Of a stretch of 64,000 nt of DNA, positions 17,701-25,865 are shown in pieces. The translations under genes and the position numbers were made by a program. This stretch comes from Pseudobutyrivibrio ruminis DSM 9787 (lineage in GTDB: Bacteria > Bacillota > Clostridia > Lachnospirales > Lachnospiraceae), in NCBI RefSeq assembly GCF_900218035.1, contig NZ_OBMR01000004.1, forward strand, positions 186,001 through 250,000, read 5' to 3'. The notes under the pieces were generated by a model. That model did not search any database. It had not been told where the DNA came from and saw only the letters and a program-made list of their open reading frames with translations. Numbering within the stretch: position 1 is the first letter of the stretch; each line of letters starts with the position of its first letter.

Positions 17701-18457
17701 AGATTCCTCTAACAGAAACCTCTCCTGTACTAATTATTTGTTGCTGACCGTCCACTTCAACAATGAGCTGACCTCGGTCATCGATCCCTCTAGCAATCGC
17801 TTCGTAGGAATTCTCCTGAGCCTCTATTCTAACACGTTCATTCAGATTAGCAAGATATCTTTCATATTCTTCCTTTAGGCCGGACATATCCTGGGTCTTA
17901 ATAAAGATGTTGTAATACTTCTGAAAGCTCTCCCAGATTGCTTTTGTAATCTCTGAACGGTGGCCTTTTTCCCCGGATTGCTTCTGCAACTCAATATCTA
18001 CTGATGTAGCCTTGAATGCAATCTCCTCTGGGAACTGAGTGTTGTGAACGTTGACACCAATTCCTACAACTACATACCAGACTTTATTGTCCTTCATTTC
18101 CATTTCGGTGAGGATACCGCAGATTTTCTTGCCACCAAGAACAATATCGTTTGGCCATTTTATTTTACCCTCTAGGCCATATAGGTTTGATAACGCATCC
18201 CTAACTGCCATTGCCGCAACTACAGTGATTGTTGGAATAGCTTCTAATGAGATGTCATCTGGTCTAAGCAAAAGCGAAGTGGATACTGAATCCTTTGTAG
18301 GTGATTCCCACTTTCTTCCGATGCGGCCCTTTCCTGCAGTTTGTGTGCCTGCTGAAATAACTAGTCCCTGTGCCTCATTATCATGAGCACGTTCTTTAAT
18401 TCTGTCGTTTGTTGAATCTACTGATTCGTAATATTCGTATCGTATTTCCTCTAACAT
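17687..18457 (-). CDS. birA: biotin--[acetyl-CoA-carboxylase] ligase, no DNA-binding domain
   Basis: A 256-residue biotin protein ligase. [10 protein letters not shown] begins the catalytic domain, [16 protein letters not shown] is the biotinyl-AMP loop (GRGRxGR-like), and [20 protein letters not shown] is the biotin pocket. The C-terminal SH3-like domain is present from ~205. There is no N-terminal winged helix, so it should biotinylate carboxylases without acting as the biotin-operon repressor. It overlaps argF by 7 bp and the next gene by 14 bp. Confidence 0.93.
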   Translation of the reverse strand: MLEEIRYEYYESVDSTNDRIKERAHDNEAQGLVISAGTQTAGKGRIGRKWESPTKDSVSTSLLLRPDDISLEAIPTITVVAAMAVRDALSNLYGLEGKIKWPNDIVLGGKKICGILTEMEMKDNKVWYVVVGIGVNVHNTQFPEEIAFKATSVDIELQKQSGEKGHRSEITKAIWESFQKYYNIFIKTQDMSGLKEEYERYLANLNERVRIEAQENSYEAIARGIDDRGQLIVEVDGQQQIISTGEVSVRGIYGYI

Positions 18458-19446
18458 GAACCTAATGTTGCATACATAATAGCCTTGATGGAATGCATGC
18501 GATTTTCTGCCTCATCAAATACTATTGAATGCTCGCCTTCAAAAATTTCGTCTGTAACTTCCATACAGTCTATTCCAAATTTGTCATGAATCTGCTTGCC
18601 GATTGTGGTATTCAAATCGTGGAAAGCAGGAAGGCAATGCATGAATTTTGCATCGGCCTTTGCATAAGAAAATGCCTTTGCATTTACCTGATATGGGCTA
18701 AGGTCCTTAATACGCTCTGCCCAAACCTCATCAGGCTCGCCCATTGATACCCACACATCTGTGTAGATAACATCAGCATCCTTGCAGCCCTCTGCTACAT
18801 CCTCTGTAAGTGTGATTGTAGCTCCTGTCTGGCTTGCAATGTCCTGGCACTGCTTTACAAGTGACTCCTCTGGAAAATATTTTTTGTTTGTGCAAGCCAC
18901 AAAATCCATACCAAGCTTTGCACAAGTAACCATAAGGGAATTACCCATATTATAACGGGCATCGCCCATATATACAAACTTTATTCCCTCAAGTTTGCCA
19001 AAATGTTCCTTTATTGTCATCATATCTGCAATCATCTGTGTAGGATGTGATTCATTTGTAAGACCATTCCATACTGGTACGCCTGCATATTTTGCAAGGT
19101 CCTCTACGATAGTCTGCTCAAATCCACGGTACTCGATTCCATCATACATGCGACCAAGTACGCGTGCTGTATCGGCAATAGATTCCTTTTTGCCAATCTG
19201 AGAGCCTGATGGATCCAGGTAAGTTACATTAGCCCCCATATCGTAGGCTGCAACTTCAAATGAACATCTGGTACGTGTTGATGTCTTCTCAAAAATCAAA
19301 GCAATATTCTTTCCTGCCATGTAATCCTTTTGAGACTTACCCTGCTTCTTTTCAGCCTTAAGCTGTATAGATAAATCAATAAGATAATTGATTTCCTCAG
19401 TAGTTAAGTCCAACATCTTTAAATAGTTCTTTCCTTTTAAGCTCAT
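18451..19446 (-). CDS. argF: ornithine carbamoyltransferase
   Basis: A 331-residue OTCase. [16 protein letters not shown] is the carbamoyl-phosphate site, HPTQMIAD and [10 protein letters not shown] follow, and MHCLPAFHD is the ornithine-site cysteine loop. It makes citrulline from ornithine and carbamoyl phosphate, either for arginine synthesis or, in reverse, in arginine breakdown. The start at 19446 follows ctaaggaggtacgtt; the longer frame lacks a site. ArgR-like boxes upstream suggest arginine control. It heads a five-gene overlapping chain. Confidence 0.95.
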   Translation of the reverse strand: MSLKGKNYLKMLDLTTEEINYLIDLSIQLKAEKKQGKSQKDYMAGKNIALIFEKTSTRTRCSFEVAAYDMGANVTYLDPSGSQIGKKESIADTARVLGRMYDGIEYRGFEQTIVEDLAKYAGVPVWNGLTNESHPTQMIADMMTIKEHFGKLEGIKFVYMGDARYNMGNSLMVTCAKLGMDFVACTNKKYFPEESLVKQCQDIASQTGATITLTEDVAEGCKDADVIYTDVWVSMGEPDEVWAERIKDLSPYQVNAKAFSYAKADAKFMHCLPAFHDLNTTIGKQIHDKFGIDCMEVTDEIFEGEHSIVFDEAENRMHSIKAIMYATLGSC

Positions 19447-19463
19447 AACGTACCTCCTTAGCG

Positions 19464-19527
19464 ATGTATATTTATGCATTTATTGTAATTAATTATGCAT
19501 TATACAATAAAAGAGCTCTTGGGTAAA
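19464..19527 (-). promoter_or_regulatory. argF promoter with candidate ArgR boxes
   Basis: On the minus strand TATAAT (19504-19499) has TTTACC 17 bp upstream (19527-19522). ATGCATAAATATACAT (19479-19464) is a near-palindrome like an ARG box, and a second related AT-rich half lies around 19491-19505. The -35 falls inside the terminator stem of the preceding gene. ArgR binding is inferred. Confidence 0.45.
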
Positions 19528-19546
19528 GCCCAAGAGCTCGATTTTT
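19505..19546 (-). terminator. strong terminator after the cell-wall hydrolase
   Basis: GAGCTCTTGGG (19513-19523) and CCCAAGAGCTC (19529-19539) form a perfect 11-bp stem with a 5-nt loop, with A/T runs on both sides. Confidence 0.85.
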
Positions 19547-19571
19547 TGCATCATTATCAATATATTTAAAA

Positions 19572-20765
19572 CTAGTAGAAAACGTGGTTACCAATGATAA
19601 GTCCATCTTTTGAACCTGCGCGTCTAAAGTGTGTTGCGCCACCTGTTGTATCAACACCTGCAAGGGCATCGTAAGCTGCCTGAATACAAGAAGCCTTTGG
19701 TCCCTTTGAGATAACTGATGACATACGTGAAGTTGCAAACTGTCCCTTTGCGAAAATAACTCCGCTGATTGTGTTTGCATAAGAACCACTGCGAACTCTG
19801 TTCATAACAACAGAACCAACTGCAACCTGGCCCTCGTAAATCTCGTTTCCTGCTTCAATCTGGATGATTGCTGCAAGAAGAGTAACATCGTCTGCAGAAT
19901 CAATAATGCTTTGATTTGCTGCAGCGGCAGCAGCTGCTGCCTCCTTTGCCTGACGTGCTGCTTCTTCTGCTGCAGCCTTAGCCTCTGCCTCTTCTTCAAG
20001 AGTGATAGCTTCGCCAGTAACCATGTCCACCTGGACATACTCTGCCTTAACATATCCTGATACGCCTGCTGATGTAACTGCTACCCAGCCATCAACTACC
20101 TCTGCATCAGAATTAACTGTAAGCTTTGTTCCCTTAGAAACAACCTTGAGGATGCTAGAATCCTCTGAAGCTTCGCTACGAATGCGAAGTCCTGCTACAT
20201 CTGTTGTAGCGTATGTATCACATACATCCATTGCAAGCTCGTAAGCTTCGATGCCTGTCACACAGAAATCTGCTGATACAAATCCGTGTGCATTACCTGA
20301 CTCGATTTCGTACCATCCGTCAAAAACATCTACGAGTGTAGCAACATCGCCAGAACGAAGCTTTCCAATAACTTCTGCATCTGAGCTGGCTTCTGAACGA
20401 ATAGAAAGATAATCGTCAACCTGTGCCATAACCTTGTCTGCCCACTCATCGTATTCATTTTCTAAATCAGGTTCAACCTGATCTGTTGTAGACGCAACCA
20501 CTGTAACATCCGCTGATGCATAAACCAGACTTGAATCTCCTGCTGTGAGCTCCATTGATGATACTGCTGAGAATACACCTGCTGTGCTAGCTGGCTGAAC
20601 TTCTACAGCTGTAGTAGAAACCTCTTCCTCAGGTGCGCCTGTGTATGCGCCTGTAAATAAGAGCATCAATGCTACTGCAAGAGCTCCTGACTGCATAGTA
20701 CGTTTATTGATATACTTTCTATTTTTATCGTACGCTGCAGCAAGATAATTGCTAAATTTAACCAT
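19572..20765 (-). CDS. secreted cell-wall hydrolase: two SH3 domains plus SleB-type hydrolase domain
   Basis: A 397-residue exported protein. A basic N-terminus and hydrophobic stretch at ~25-43 act as signal or anchor. Two bacterial SH3 modules lie at ~110-170 (YLSIRSEASSDAEVIGKL) and ~185-250 (GLRIRSEASEDSSILKVV). An Ala/Glu-rich helical linker spans ~255-285. The C-terminal Hydrolase_2 (SleB-like) domain starts with LLAAIIQIEAGNEIYEGQVA, whose glutamate is the likely catalytic residue, and ends with THFRRAGSKDGLIIGNHVFY. SH3 modules should hold it to peptidoglycan. Despite the SleB name, such proteins also serve in vegetative wall remodelling. Confidence 0.9.
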   Translation of the reverse strand: MVKFSNYLAAAYDKNRKYINKRTMQSGALAVALMLLFTGAYTGAPEEEVSTTAVEVQPASTAGVFSAVSSMELTAGDSSLVYASADVTVVASTTDQVEPDLENEYDEWADKVMAQVDDYLSIRSEASSDAEVIGKLRSGDVATLVDVFDGWYEIESGNAHGFVSADFCVTGIEAYELAMDVCDTYATTDVAGLRIRSEASEDSSILKVVSKGTKLTVNSDAEVVDGWVAVTSAGVSGYVKAEYVQVDMVTGEAITLEEEAEAKAAAEEAARQAKEAAAAAAAANQSIIDSADDVTLLAAIIQIEAGNEIYEGQVAVGSVVMNRVRSGSYANTISGVIFAKGQFATSRMSSVISKGPKASCIQAAYDALAGVDTTGGATHFRRAGSKDGLIIGNHVFY

Positions 20766-20848
20766 AAGCCTCCGTTGTTTTTTACAAAAAAATTCTATTT
20801 ATTACAACTTTGTTACGAAGGCTAATATAACATTCTTACATTTTTTTG

Positions 20849-21196
20849 TCAAATTACGGCATCAATACAGTCCCAAAGCTCTTGATATTTGATTGGTTTT
20901 TGGATGCAATACTTCGCTCCCATAAGCTTATATTTAAGCAAATCTGTCTTTTGTCTGCCTGAGCAAACTATGATTTTGGCGTGCTCATCAAGCTGAAGGA
21001 GTTTATCAATCAGCCAATCTCCGCCGATTCCGCCCTTCATCATGATATCTGTAATCACAACATCAGGATGAAATACTTCATACATAGTGTACGCGTCATA
21101 ACAATCTTTAGCTTCGATTATTTCTGCATCATCTGAAAGGATTCTTTCCAAAGTGCGTCTTGCAAAAAGCTCGTCATCAACAATTAGTACTTTCAT
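20849..21196 (-). CDS. stand-alone response-regulator receiver domain
   Basis: A 115-residue CheY-like domain with no output module. D7-D8 form the acidic pocket, D50 (VVITDIMM) is the phospho-acceptor, S79 lies in IIVCSG and K100 in IQKPIK. It may act by protein contact, for example on motility or a phosphorelay. The start at 21196 follows aaagggg; the upstream frame has no site. It is divergent from murG and no histidine kinase is nearby. Confidence 0.9.
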   Translation of the reverse strand: MKVLIVDDELFARRTLERILSDDAEIIEAKDCYDAYTMYEVFHPDVVITDIMMKGGIGGDWLIDKLLQLDEHAKIIVCSGRQKTDLLKYKLMGAKYCIQKPIKYQELWDCIDAVI

Positions 21197-21273
21197 ACGC
21201 CATTCCCCTTTTTCATAATAGTTATTCTCCATAACTAATTCTACCATGTATTTTCGCAGGATTGTACTATTAT

Positions 21274-21301
21274 TTGACTTTTAATTCACGATTGTTATCA
21301 T
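21274..21301 (+). promoter_or_regulatory. murG promoter
   Basis: TTGACT (21274-21279), a 16-bp spacer and TATCAT (21296-21301), about 48 bp upstream of the murG ATG. Confidence 0.6.
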
Positions 21302-21348
21302 GTAAATGTTCAAATAAAAATACTTTATATTTATATAAGAGGTTCTAT

Positions 21349-22413
21349 ATGAAAAAGATAGTAATGACAGGCGGAGGCACCGCTGGTCATGTCACACCAA
21401 ACCTTGCTTTGGCTCCTCTTCTCAAGGAGCAGGGCTATGAAATCTACTACATCGGTTCATACACTGGAATCGAAAAGAAATTGGTAGAAAATGCTGGTAT
21501 CACTTACTATGGTATTTCATCTGGTAAGCTTCGCAGATATCACGACTGGAAGAACTTCACTGATCCTTTCAGAGTAATCAAAGGCTTTTCCGAGGCAAAT
21601 CAATTGCTCAAGCACATTCAGCCAGATGTTGTGTTCTCAAAAGGTGGATTTGTTTCTGTACCAGTTGTTATGGCGGCTGCTCGTCAGCATGTTCCTTCTA
21701 TTATTCATGAGTCTGATATGACTCCAGGACTTGCCAACAAGCTTGCTATTCCATTTGCTACAAAAGTGTGCTGCAACTTTCCTGAAACACTTCAGTATCT
21801 TCCAGAAGGCAAAGCAGTTCACACTGGCTCGCCTATTCGCCGAGAGCTTTTCACAGGCTCAAAGGAAAAGGGCCTTGAGTTCACAGGATTTACTGCCGAC
21901 AAGCCAGTTATCTTAATTATGGGTGGAAGCATCGGTTCCCGTTTTATAAACAATGCTGTTTGGGAATCACTTGATACTTTACTTTCTGATTTTCAGATTG
22001 TTCATTTGGTTGGTAAGGGAAATATCAACAAGGATTTGGAAGGCAAGGCAGGCTATCAACAATATGAGTTTGTCAGTGAACAATTAAACGATGTGTTCGC
22101 TATGACAGATTTGATGATAAGCCGTGCAGGTGCAAACTCAATTTGCGAGATTCTTGCTTTAAAGATTCCAAACATCCTTATTCCACTTTCAGCTGCTGCC
22201 AGTCGTGGAGACCAGATTCTTAACGCAGAAAGCTACAAGAAACAGGGATTTTCAACAGTTCTTCAGGAGGAGGAACTAACATCAGAGATTCTTATTAATG
22301 CTGTAAAGGATGTTTATGATAGAAGAGATTCTATAAAAGAAACCATGGCATCAAGCCATTTGCTGGATGCTAATAGCACTATTTTAAAGCTTATAACAGA
22401 TATAAATAAGTAA
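21349..22413 (+). CDS. murG: UDP-GlcNAc:lipid I N-acetylglucosaminyltransferase MurG
   Basis: A 354-residue GT28 enzyme that makes lipid II at the inner face of the membrane. GGGTAGHVTPNLAL (residues ~8-21) is the acceptor-side glycine loop, HESDMTPGLANK is conserved, GGSIGSRFIN (~190) is the second G loop and SRAGANSICEILALKIPNILIPL holds the UDP-GlcNAc site. I chose the ATG at 21349 rather than the longer frame because agaggttct lies upstream and the family motif then starts at the right distance. It stands alone here, away from a division cluster. Confidence 0.95.
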   Translation: MKKIVMTGGGTAGHVTPNLALAPLLKEQGYEIYYIGSYTGIEKKLVENAGITYYGISSGKLRRYHDWKNFTDPFRVIKGFSEANQLLKHIQPDVVFSKGGFVSVPVVMAAARQHVPSIIHESDMTPGLANKLAIPFATKVCCNFPETLQYLPEGKAVHTGSPIRRELFTGSKEKGLEFTGFTADKPVILIMGGSIGSRFINNAVWESLDTLLSDFQIVHLVGKGNINKDLEGKAGYQQYEFVSEQLNDVFAMTDLMISRAGANSICEILALKIPNILIPLSAAASRGDQILNAESYKKQGFSTVLQEEELTSEILINAVKDVYDRRDSIKETMASSHLLDANSTILKLITDINK

Positions 22414-22419
22414 AAAGAA

Positions 22420-22455
22420 AGGAGCCGGTACATTAAGTACCTGCTCCTATTTTTA
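22420..22455. terminator. bidirectional terminator between murG and the convergent small membrane gene
   Basis: AGGAGCCGGTAC (22420-22431) pairs with GTACCTGCTCCT (22437-22448), one mismatch, followed by ATTTTT. The left side is A-rich, so it can serve the minus strand too. Confidence 0.8.
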
Positions 22456-22457
22456 TC

Positions 22458-22757
22458 TTAGTACAATGATGAAGCGATTGCAGCTCCGAAAACAGCAATC
22501 AAAATGATGTAAAGTACTAACACGATAGCTACCCAGATAAGTGCAGCCCTAGCCCAGTTCTTCTTAGATGGCTTTGTGTTGTTGCTGAATGACCAAACAA
22601 ACATCAAAACGATGTTTACGATTGGAATACAGCAAAGAAGTGTTGTAAGCATCCACTCACCTACACCAACTGTCTCATCAACTACAGGCTGCTGGTATAC
22701 AGGCTGCTGATTAACTGGCTGACCTGTCATTGGGTCAAAATTCACATTGTTGTCCAT
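22458..22757 (-). CDS. small two-TM membrane protein with Pro/Gln-rich N-terminus
   Basis: A 99-residue protein. Residues 8-27 are rich in P, Q, V and Y (TGQPVNQQPVYQQP). Two hydrophobic helices follow at ~34-56 (WMLTTLLCCIPIVNIVLMFVW) and ~70-95. This layout is common among uncharacterised clostridial membrane proteins that tether or scaffold other proteins. No catalytic motif is visible. A good RBS (aaaggagag) precedes the ATG. It is convergent with murG. Confidence 0.75.
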   Translation of the reverse strand: MDNNVNFDPMTGQPVNQQPVYQQPVVDETVGVGEWMLTTLLCCIPIVNIVLMFVWSFSNNTKPSKKNWARAALIWVAIVLVLYIILIAVFGAAIASSLY

Positions 22758-22872
22758 ATCTCTTCTCTCCTTTTTGTTATGAAATTAACATACCAGTAAA
22801 TTATAAATTTCTTAACTTTCAGAGTCAAGAGATTAGTTAAATCTTTTTAAAATAATTTTTTTCACTATTATT

Positions 22873-23289
22873 TTATAATGAAAGCTTCTTTACAACCTCT
22901 GCAGTCTCTTCTTCAGTAAATGACTGATGGCTCCAACCGCAAATTGTTTTATCAGGATCATCCTCATATCTTGGGATGATGTGGATGTGTAAATGATGTA
23001 CTGTCTGGCCTGCTGCCTCACCATTGTTTTGTACGATATTTACGCCAGCGCAGCCAAGTTCTGCCTTCATTTTATTTGCTACTTTTTTAGCAAGTGGTAA
23101 TGCCTTTTCAAGCACATCATCATCTGCCTCAAGAAGGTTTGCAAAGTGATTCTTTGGAAGGATAAGTGCATGTCCTTTTGTAGCAGGATCTGCATCCAAA
23201 ATTACCTTAAAATCATTATCCTCAAAAATAGAATTTGTTGGAATATCTCCATTTGCCAACTTACAGAAAATACAATTGTTGTCCTTCAT
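22873..23289 (-). CDS. HIT family nucleotide hydrolase (HinT-like)
   Basis: A 138-residue histidine-triad protein. CIFCKLANGDIP at the N-terminus is a zinc-type CxxC start, and HHLHIHIIPRY (~98-108) is the HxHxHxx triad. HinT-like enzymes hydrolyse AMP-lysine or AMP-amine adducts, including aminoacyl-adenylates leaked by LysRS. It lies at the end of the dapF-murE-dapA-rhomboid-flavodoxin run, 12 bp after the last of these. Confidence 0.93.
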   Translation of the reverse strand: MKDNNCIFCKLANGDIPTNSIFEDNDFKVILDADPATKGHALILPKNHFANLLEADDDVLEKALPLAKKVANKMKAELGCAGVNIVQNNGEAAGQTVHHLHIHIIPRYEDDPDKTICGWSHQSFTEEETAEVVKKLSL

Positions 23290-23301
23290 TACATTATCCT
23301 C

Positions 23302-24294
23302 CTAGCTAAAATTGAATATTTCATCAAGCATGCGAAGGGTTCTGAAATTACCCTTTGCTGTCATATCCCCTACTGAAAATGCACGCTGGAATGTTTCACG
23401 GCCTGCTACGATATTGTCCATGATTGAGCCGGAAAGCTTCATGTAAACATCGATATTGTCCTCTTTGCCGTAGTGACATTCAAGCTGCTCACCCATTACA
23501 TTCATAAATAATGGCTGACTCTTCCCCTCGACCATAAATAGATATTTTGCGTAGAATTCAGGATTACCTCTAAAGTGAACCTTGAAATCATTTATGTATT
23601 CATTAGTGCTGTCTTCCTGCTTCTGCCCCATCATATCTCTGAACATGCTTGTAAGATCGGCGATGTCTGCCTTCTGTGTCTGAACATATTCATCGTCAGA
23701 TACAAACTTTGAAAGCTGCTCTGATTCCTGTGGAGAAAGCTCAAGCTGCGCTGTTCTAAGAATGCTTCGTGTGACAGCCTGATTGCTGGTTGGCAATCCC
23801 TTTGTATGCTGTGAAATTGTGCGGTAAAGTGTCTCTACTTTCTTTTCGATGATGTGTGCATATTCCGCATTTTCTCTGAATTCTTTAAGATCCTCTACGT
23901 ATCCGCAGAAGCCAGAACATGGCAACCCACCAAGAATCTCCCACGCATTTTCAAGGGTAACCATAGCCTCGCGCTCGCCATATGTTGTAGACATTACAAC
24001 TGGCTGCATATATGTGGTCGCAAGGGCTGATTTATCAGCATACAGCCAACATGCGTCCAAAAACTGGTTCATATAGCCACCAATTCCAAGCCATTCCACT
24101 GTGGTTGCAAGAATGATTCCATCTGCATCCTTAAGTGTCTGTGGAAGCATAGAGATTGCATTCTTTTGTTCGTAAATATTGTAAAGGCGAACCTCAACCT
24201 GTAGCTCGGTTAAAACCTGCTCCATTTTGTTAATTACATATAAAGTTGGGTCCTCCAAAAGGCCTCTTCCGCCGTAATAGATATTAACTTTCAT
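23302..24294 (-). CDS. flavodoxin/NADPH-FMN-reductase-like protein fused to an SCP2-like domain
   Basis: A 330-residue cytoplasmic protein. Residues ~1-165 look like a flavodoxin-fold reductase (MKVNIYYGGRG, ADGIILATTVEWLGIGGYMNQFLD, VVMSTTYGEREA). Residues ~235-330 (FKVHFRGNPEFYAKYLF, GSIMDNIVAGRETFQRAFSVG, MTAKGNFRTLRMLDEIF) match the SCP2/sterol-carrier fold that binds hydrophobic molecules. The combination suggests a flavin reductase acting on a lipophilic substrate; that is inference. It follows the rhomboid gene by 3 bp and precedes the HIT gene. Confidence 0.75.
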   Translation of the reverse strand: MKVNIYYGGRGLLEDPTLYVINKMEQVLTELQVEVRLYNIYEQKNAISMLPQTLKDADGIILATTVEWLGIGGYMNQFLDACWLYADKSALATTYMQPVVMSTTYGEREAMVTLENAWEILGGLPCSGFCGYVEDLKEFRENAEYAHIIEKKVETLYRTISQHTKGLPTSNQAVTRSILRTAQLELSPQESEQLSKFVSDDEYVQTQKADIADLTSMFRDMMGQKQEDSTNEYINDFKVHFRGNPEFYAKYLFMVEGKSQPLFMNVMGEQLECHYGKEDNIDVYMKLSGSIMDNIVAGRETFQRAFSVGDMTAKGNFRTLRMLDEIFNFS

Positions 24295-24297
24295 ACA

Positions 24298-24969
24298 TCA
24301 TTCCTCATTGATATCATCCTGTTTTAAAGTATAATTTTTTTCGAACTCAAAATCAACGTGTGGCCCCTTTATTAATGTAGGAATTCCGTAGGTAAAGAAT
24401 GTAATGATTATGCCTGAAGTAAGTCCTCCCAGGTGACCTACATTATCTGTTCCAGCGTAGGCAAACCCGAAATAGAGGGTAAGTCCTGCCATAATCAGCA
24501 TTCTCTTGGTGCTTATTCCTTTATATTTCCCTTTGTGTACAAGAATAACGATAAGCATTCCACCAATTATTCCAAATATTCCACCAGATGCTCCCGCCAC
24601 AATATCATTTTTTCCCATCAAACACATAAAAAAGAATGACAAAAAAGAGCCAGTAAGTCCTGACCCTAAATAAATTCCTAAATAACGCACTGGCCCTACT
24701 GCTCGCTCAAAAATCTGACCAAGCAAGAATAAAAGCAGCATGTTATTCATCAAATGTTCAATTCCAAAATGCATGAATGTAGCTGTAAGAAGACGATACC
24801 ACTCCCCCTCCGCAAGTACTTTGTTTGGGTTCATGGCACCATTTAACAGCATGAATAAACCATCCGTAGTGTCCCCCATGATTTCCAACACTACGAATGT
24901 AATGATATTTATAGCTACCAATATATATGTTATTGGTGTTTCCTTTGGATTAAAATACTCGTCCCTCAA
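24298..24969 (-). CDS. rhomboid family intramembrane serine protease
   Basis: A 223-residue protein with about six TM helices. The catalytic serine is S128 in GASGGIFG and the histidine is H179 in NVGHLGG; HLMNNM (~72-77) is the conserved helix-2 motif. It should cut within or near the TM segments of membrane proteins; its substrates are unknown. It sits between dapA (2 bp) and the flavodoxin/SCP2 gene (3 bp) in the same operon. Confidence 0.93.
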   Translation of the reverse strand: MRDEYFNPKETPITYILVAINIITFVVLEIMGDTTDGLFMLLNGAMNPNKVLAEGEWYRLLTATFMHFGIEHLMNNMLLLFLLGQIFERAVGPVRYLGIYLGSGLTGSFLSFFFMCLMGKNDIVAGASGGIFGIIGGMLIVILVHKGKYKGISTKRMLIMAGLTLYFGFAYAGTDNVGHLGGLTSGIIITFFTYGIPTLIKGPHVDFEFEKNYTLKQDDINEE

Positions 24970-24971
24970 AA

Positions 24972-25865
24972 CTATGCTAGCATTTCCTGTGGCATTCTGT
25001 GCAAGAGCTTACTCATAGCCACTTTGTGCTCTTCCTCCATCTCCGTAAGTGGAAGTCTAAGGCTTCCTACATTAAATCCTAACATATTCATTGTGGATTT
25101 AACAGGGATTGGATTTACTTCACAGAACAATGCATCCACTAGCTCGAGGTAATCAAGCTGTAATCTTCTGGCCTTTTCTTCGTTGCCATTGAGGTATTCC
25201 ATAACCATGTCATGTGTACCCTGTGGTGCAACATTTGAAAGTACGGAAATTACTCCGATTCCACCAAGTGAAAGAATTGGAATAACCTGGTCATCATTTC
25301 CTGAATAGATATCAAGGCATCCTCTGCAGAGGCTGGCAAGCTTTGTAATCTGAGAAATATCTCCACTTGCTTCCTTGATTCCTACGATATTTGAATTCTC
25401 AAGGCCAAGACGCATAGCTGTTTCTGGCTGGATGTTGCATCCTGTACGGCTAGGTACGTTGTACATGATGATTGGAAGTTTTACCTCATGAGCGATTGCT
25501 GTGTAGTGCTCGTACAAGCCCTGCTGTGTAGCCTTGTTGTAGAAAGGTGTAACAATAAGAAGACCATCTACACCAAGCTTTTCAAGCTTCTTTGAAAAAT
25601 CGATAACAAGCTTTGTAGAATTGGCTCCTGCGCCTGCAATAACAGGAATTCTATGATTAACACGTTTTACTGTAAAATCTATAACTGAAAGCTTTTCTTC
25701 CTCAGTCATTGTGGCTGGCTCGCCTGTTGTACCGCACACAACGATTGCATCTGTATGGCCTTCAATCTGTCTATCAATTAAAGTTCCGAGCATGTCATAA
25801 TTTACGGTATCATCTTCGTTAAATGGAGTGATTAGTGCTACTCCAGCTCCCTTAAATAATGTCAT
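24972..25865 (-). CDS. dapA: 4-hydroxy-tetrahydrodipicolinate synthase
   Basis: A 297-residue TIM-barrel aldolase for the first committed step of DAP/lysine synthesis, joining pyruvate and aspartate semialdehyde. GTTGEPATM holds the catalytic threonines, YNVPSRTGCNI the tyrosine and arginine, and GIKEASGD the Schiff-base lysine. The start at 25865 is chosen because aaggagg lies 6 nt upstream; the frame extends 36 residues further but inside murE. It overlaps the murE 3' end by 14 bp, so translation is coupled. Confidence 0.95.
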   Translation of the reverse strand: MTLFKGAGVALITPFNEDDTVNYDMLGTLIDRQIEGHTDAIVVCGTTGEPATMTEEEKLSVIDFTVKRVNHRIPVIAGAGANSTKLVIDFSKKLEKLGVDGLLIVTPFYNKATQQGLYEHYTAIAHEVKLPIIMYNVPSRTGCNIQPETAMRLGLENSNIVGIKEASGDISQITKLASLCRGCLDIYSGNDDQVIPILSLGGIGVISVLSNVAPQGTHDMVMEYLNGNEEKARRLQLDYLELVDALFCEVNPIPVKSTMNMLGFNVGSLRLPLTEMEEEHKVAMSKLLHRMPQEMLA

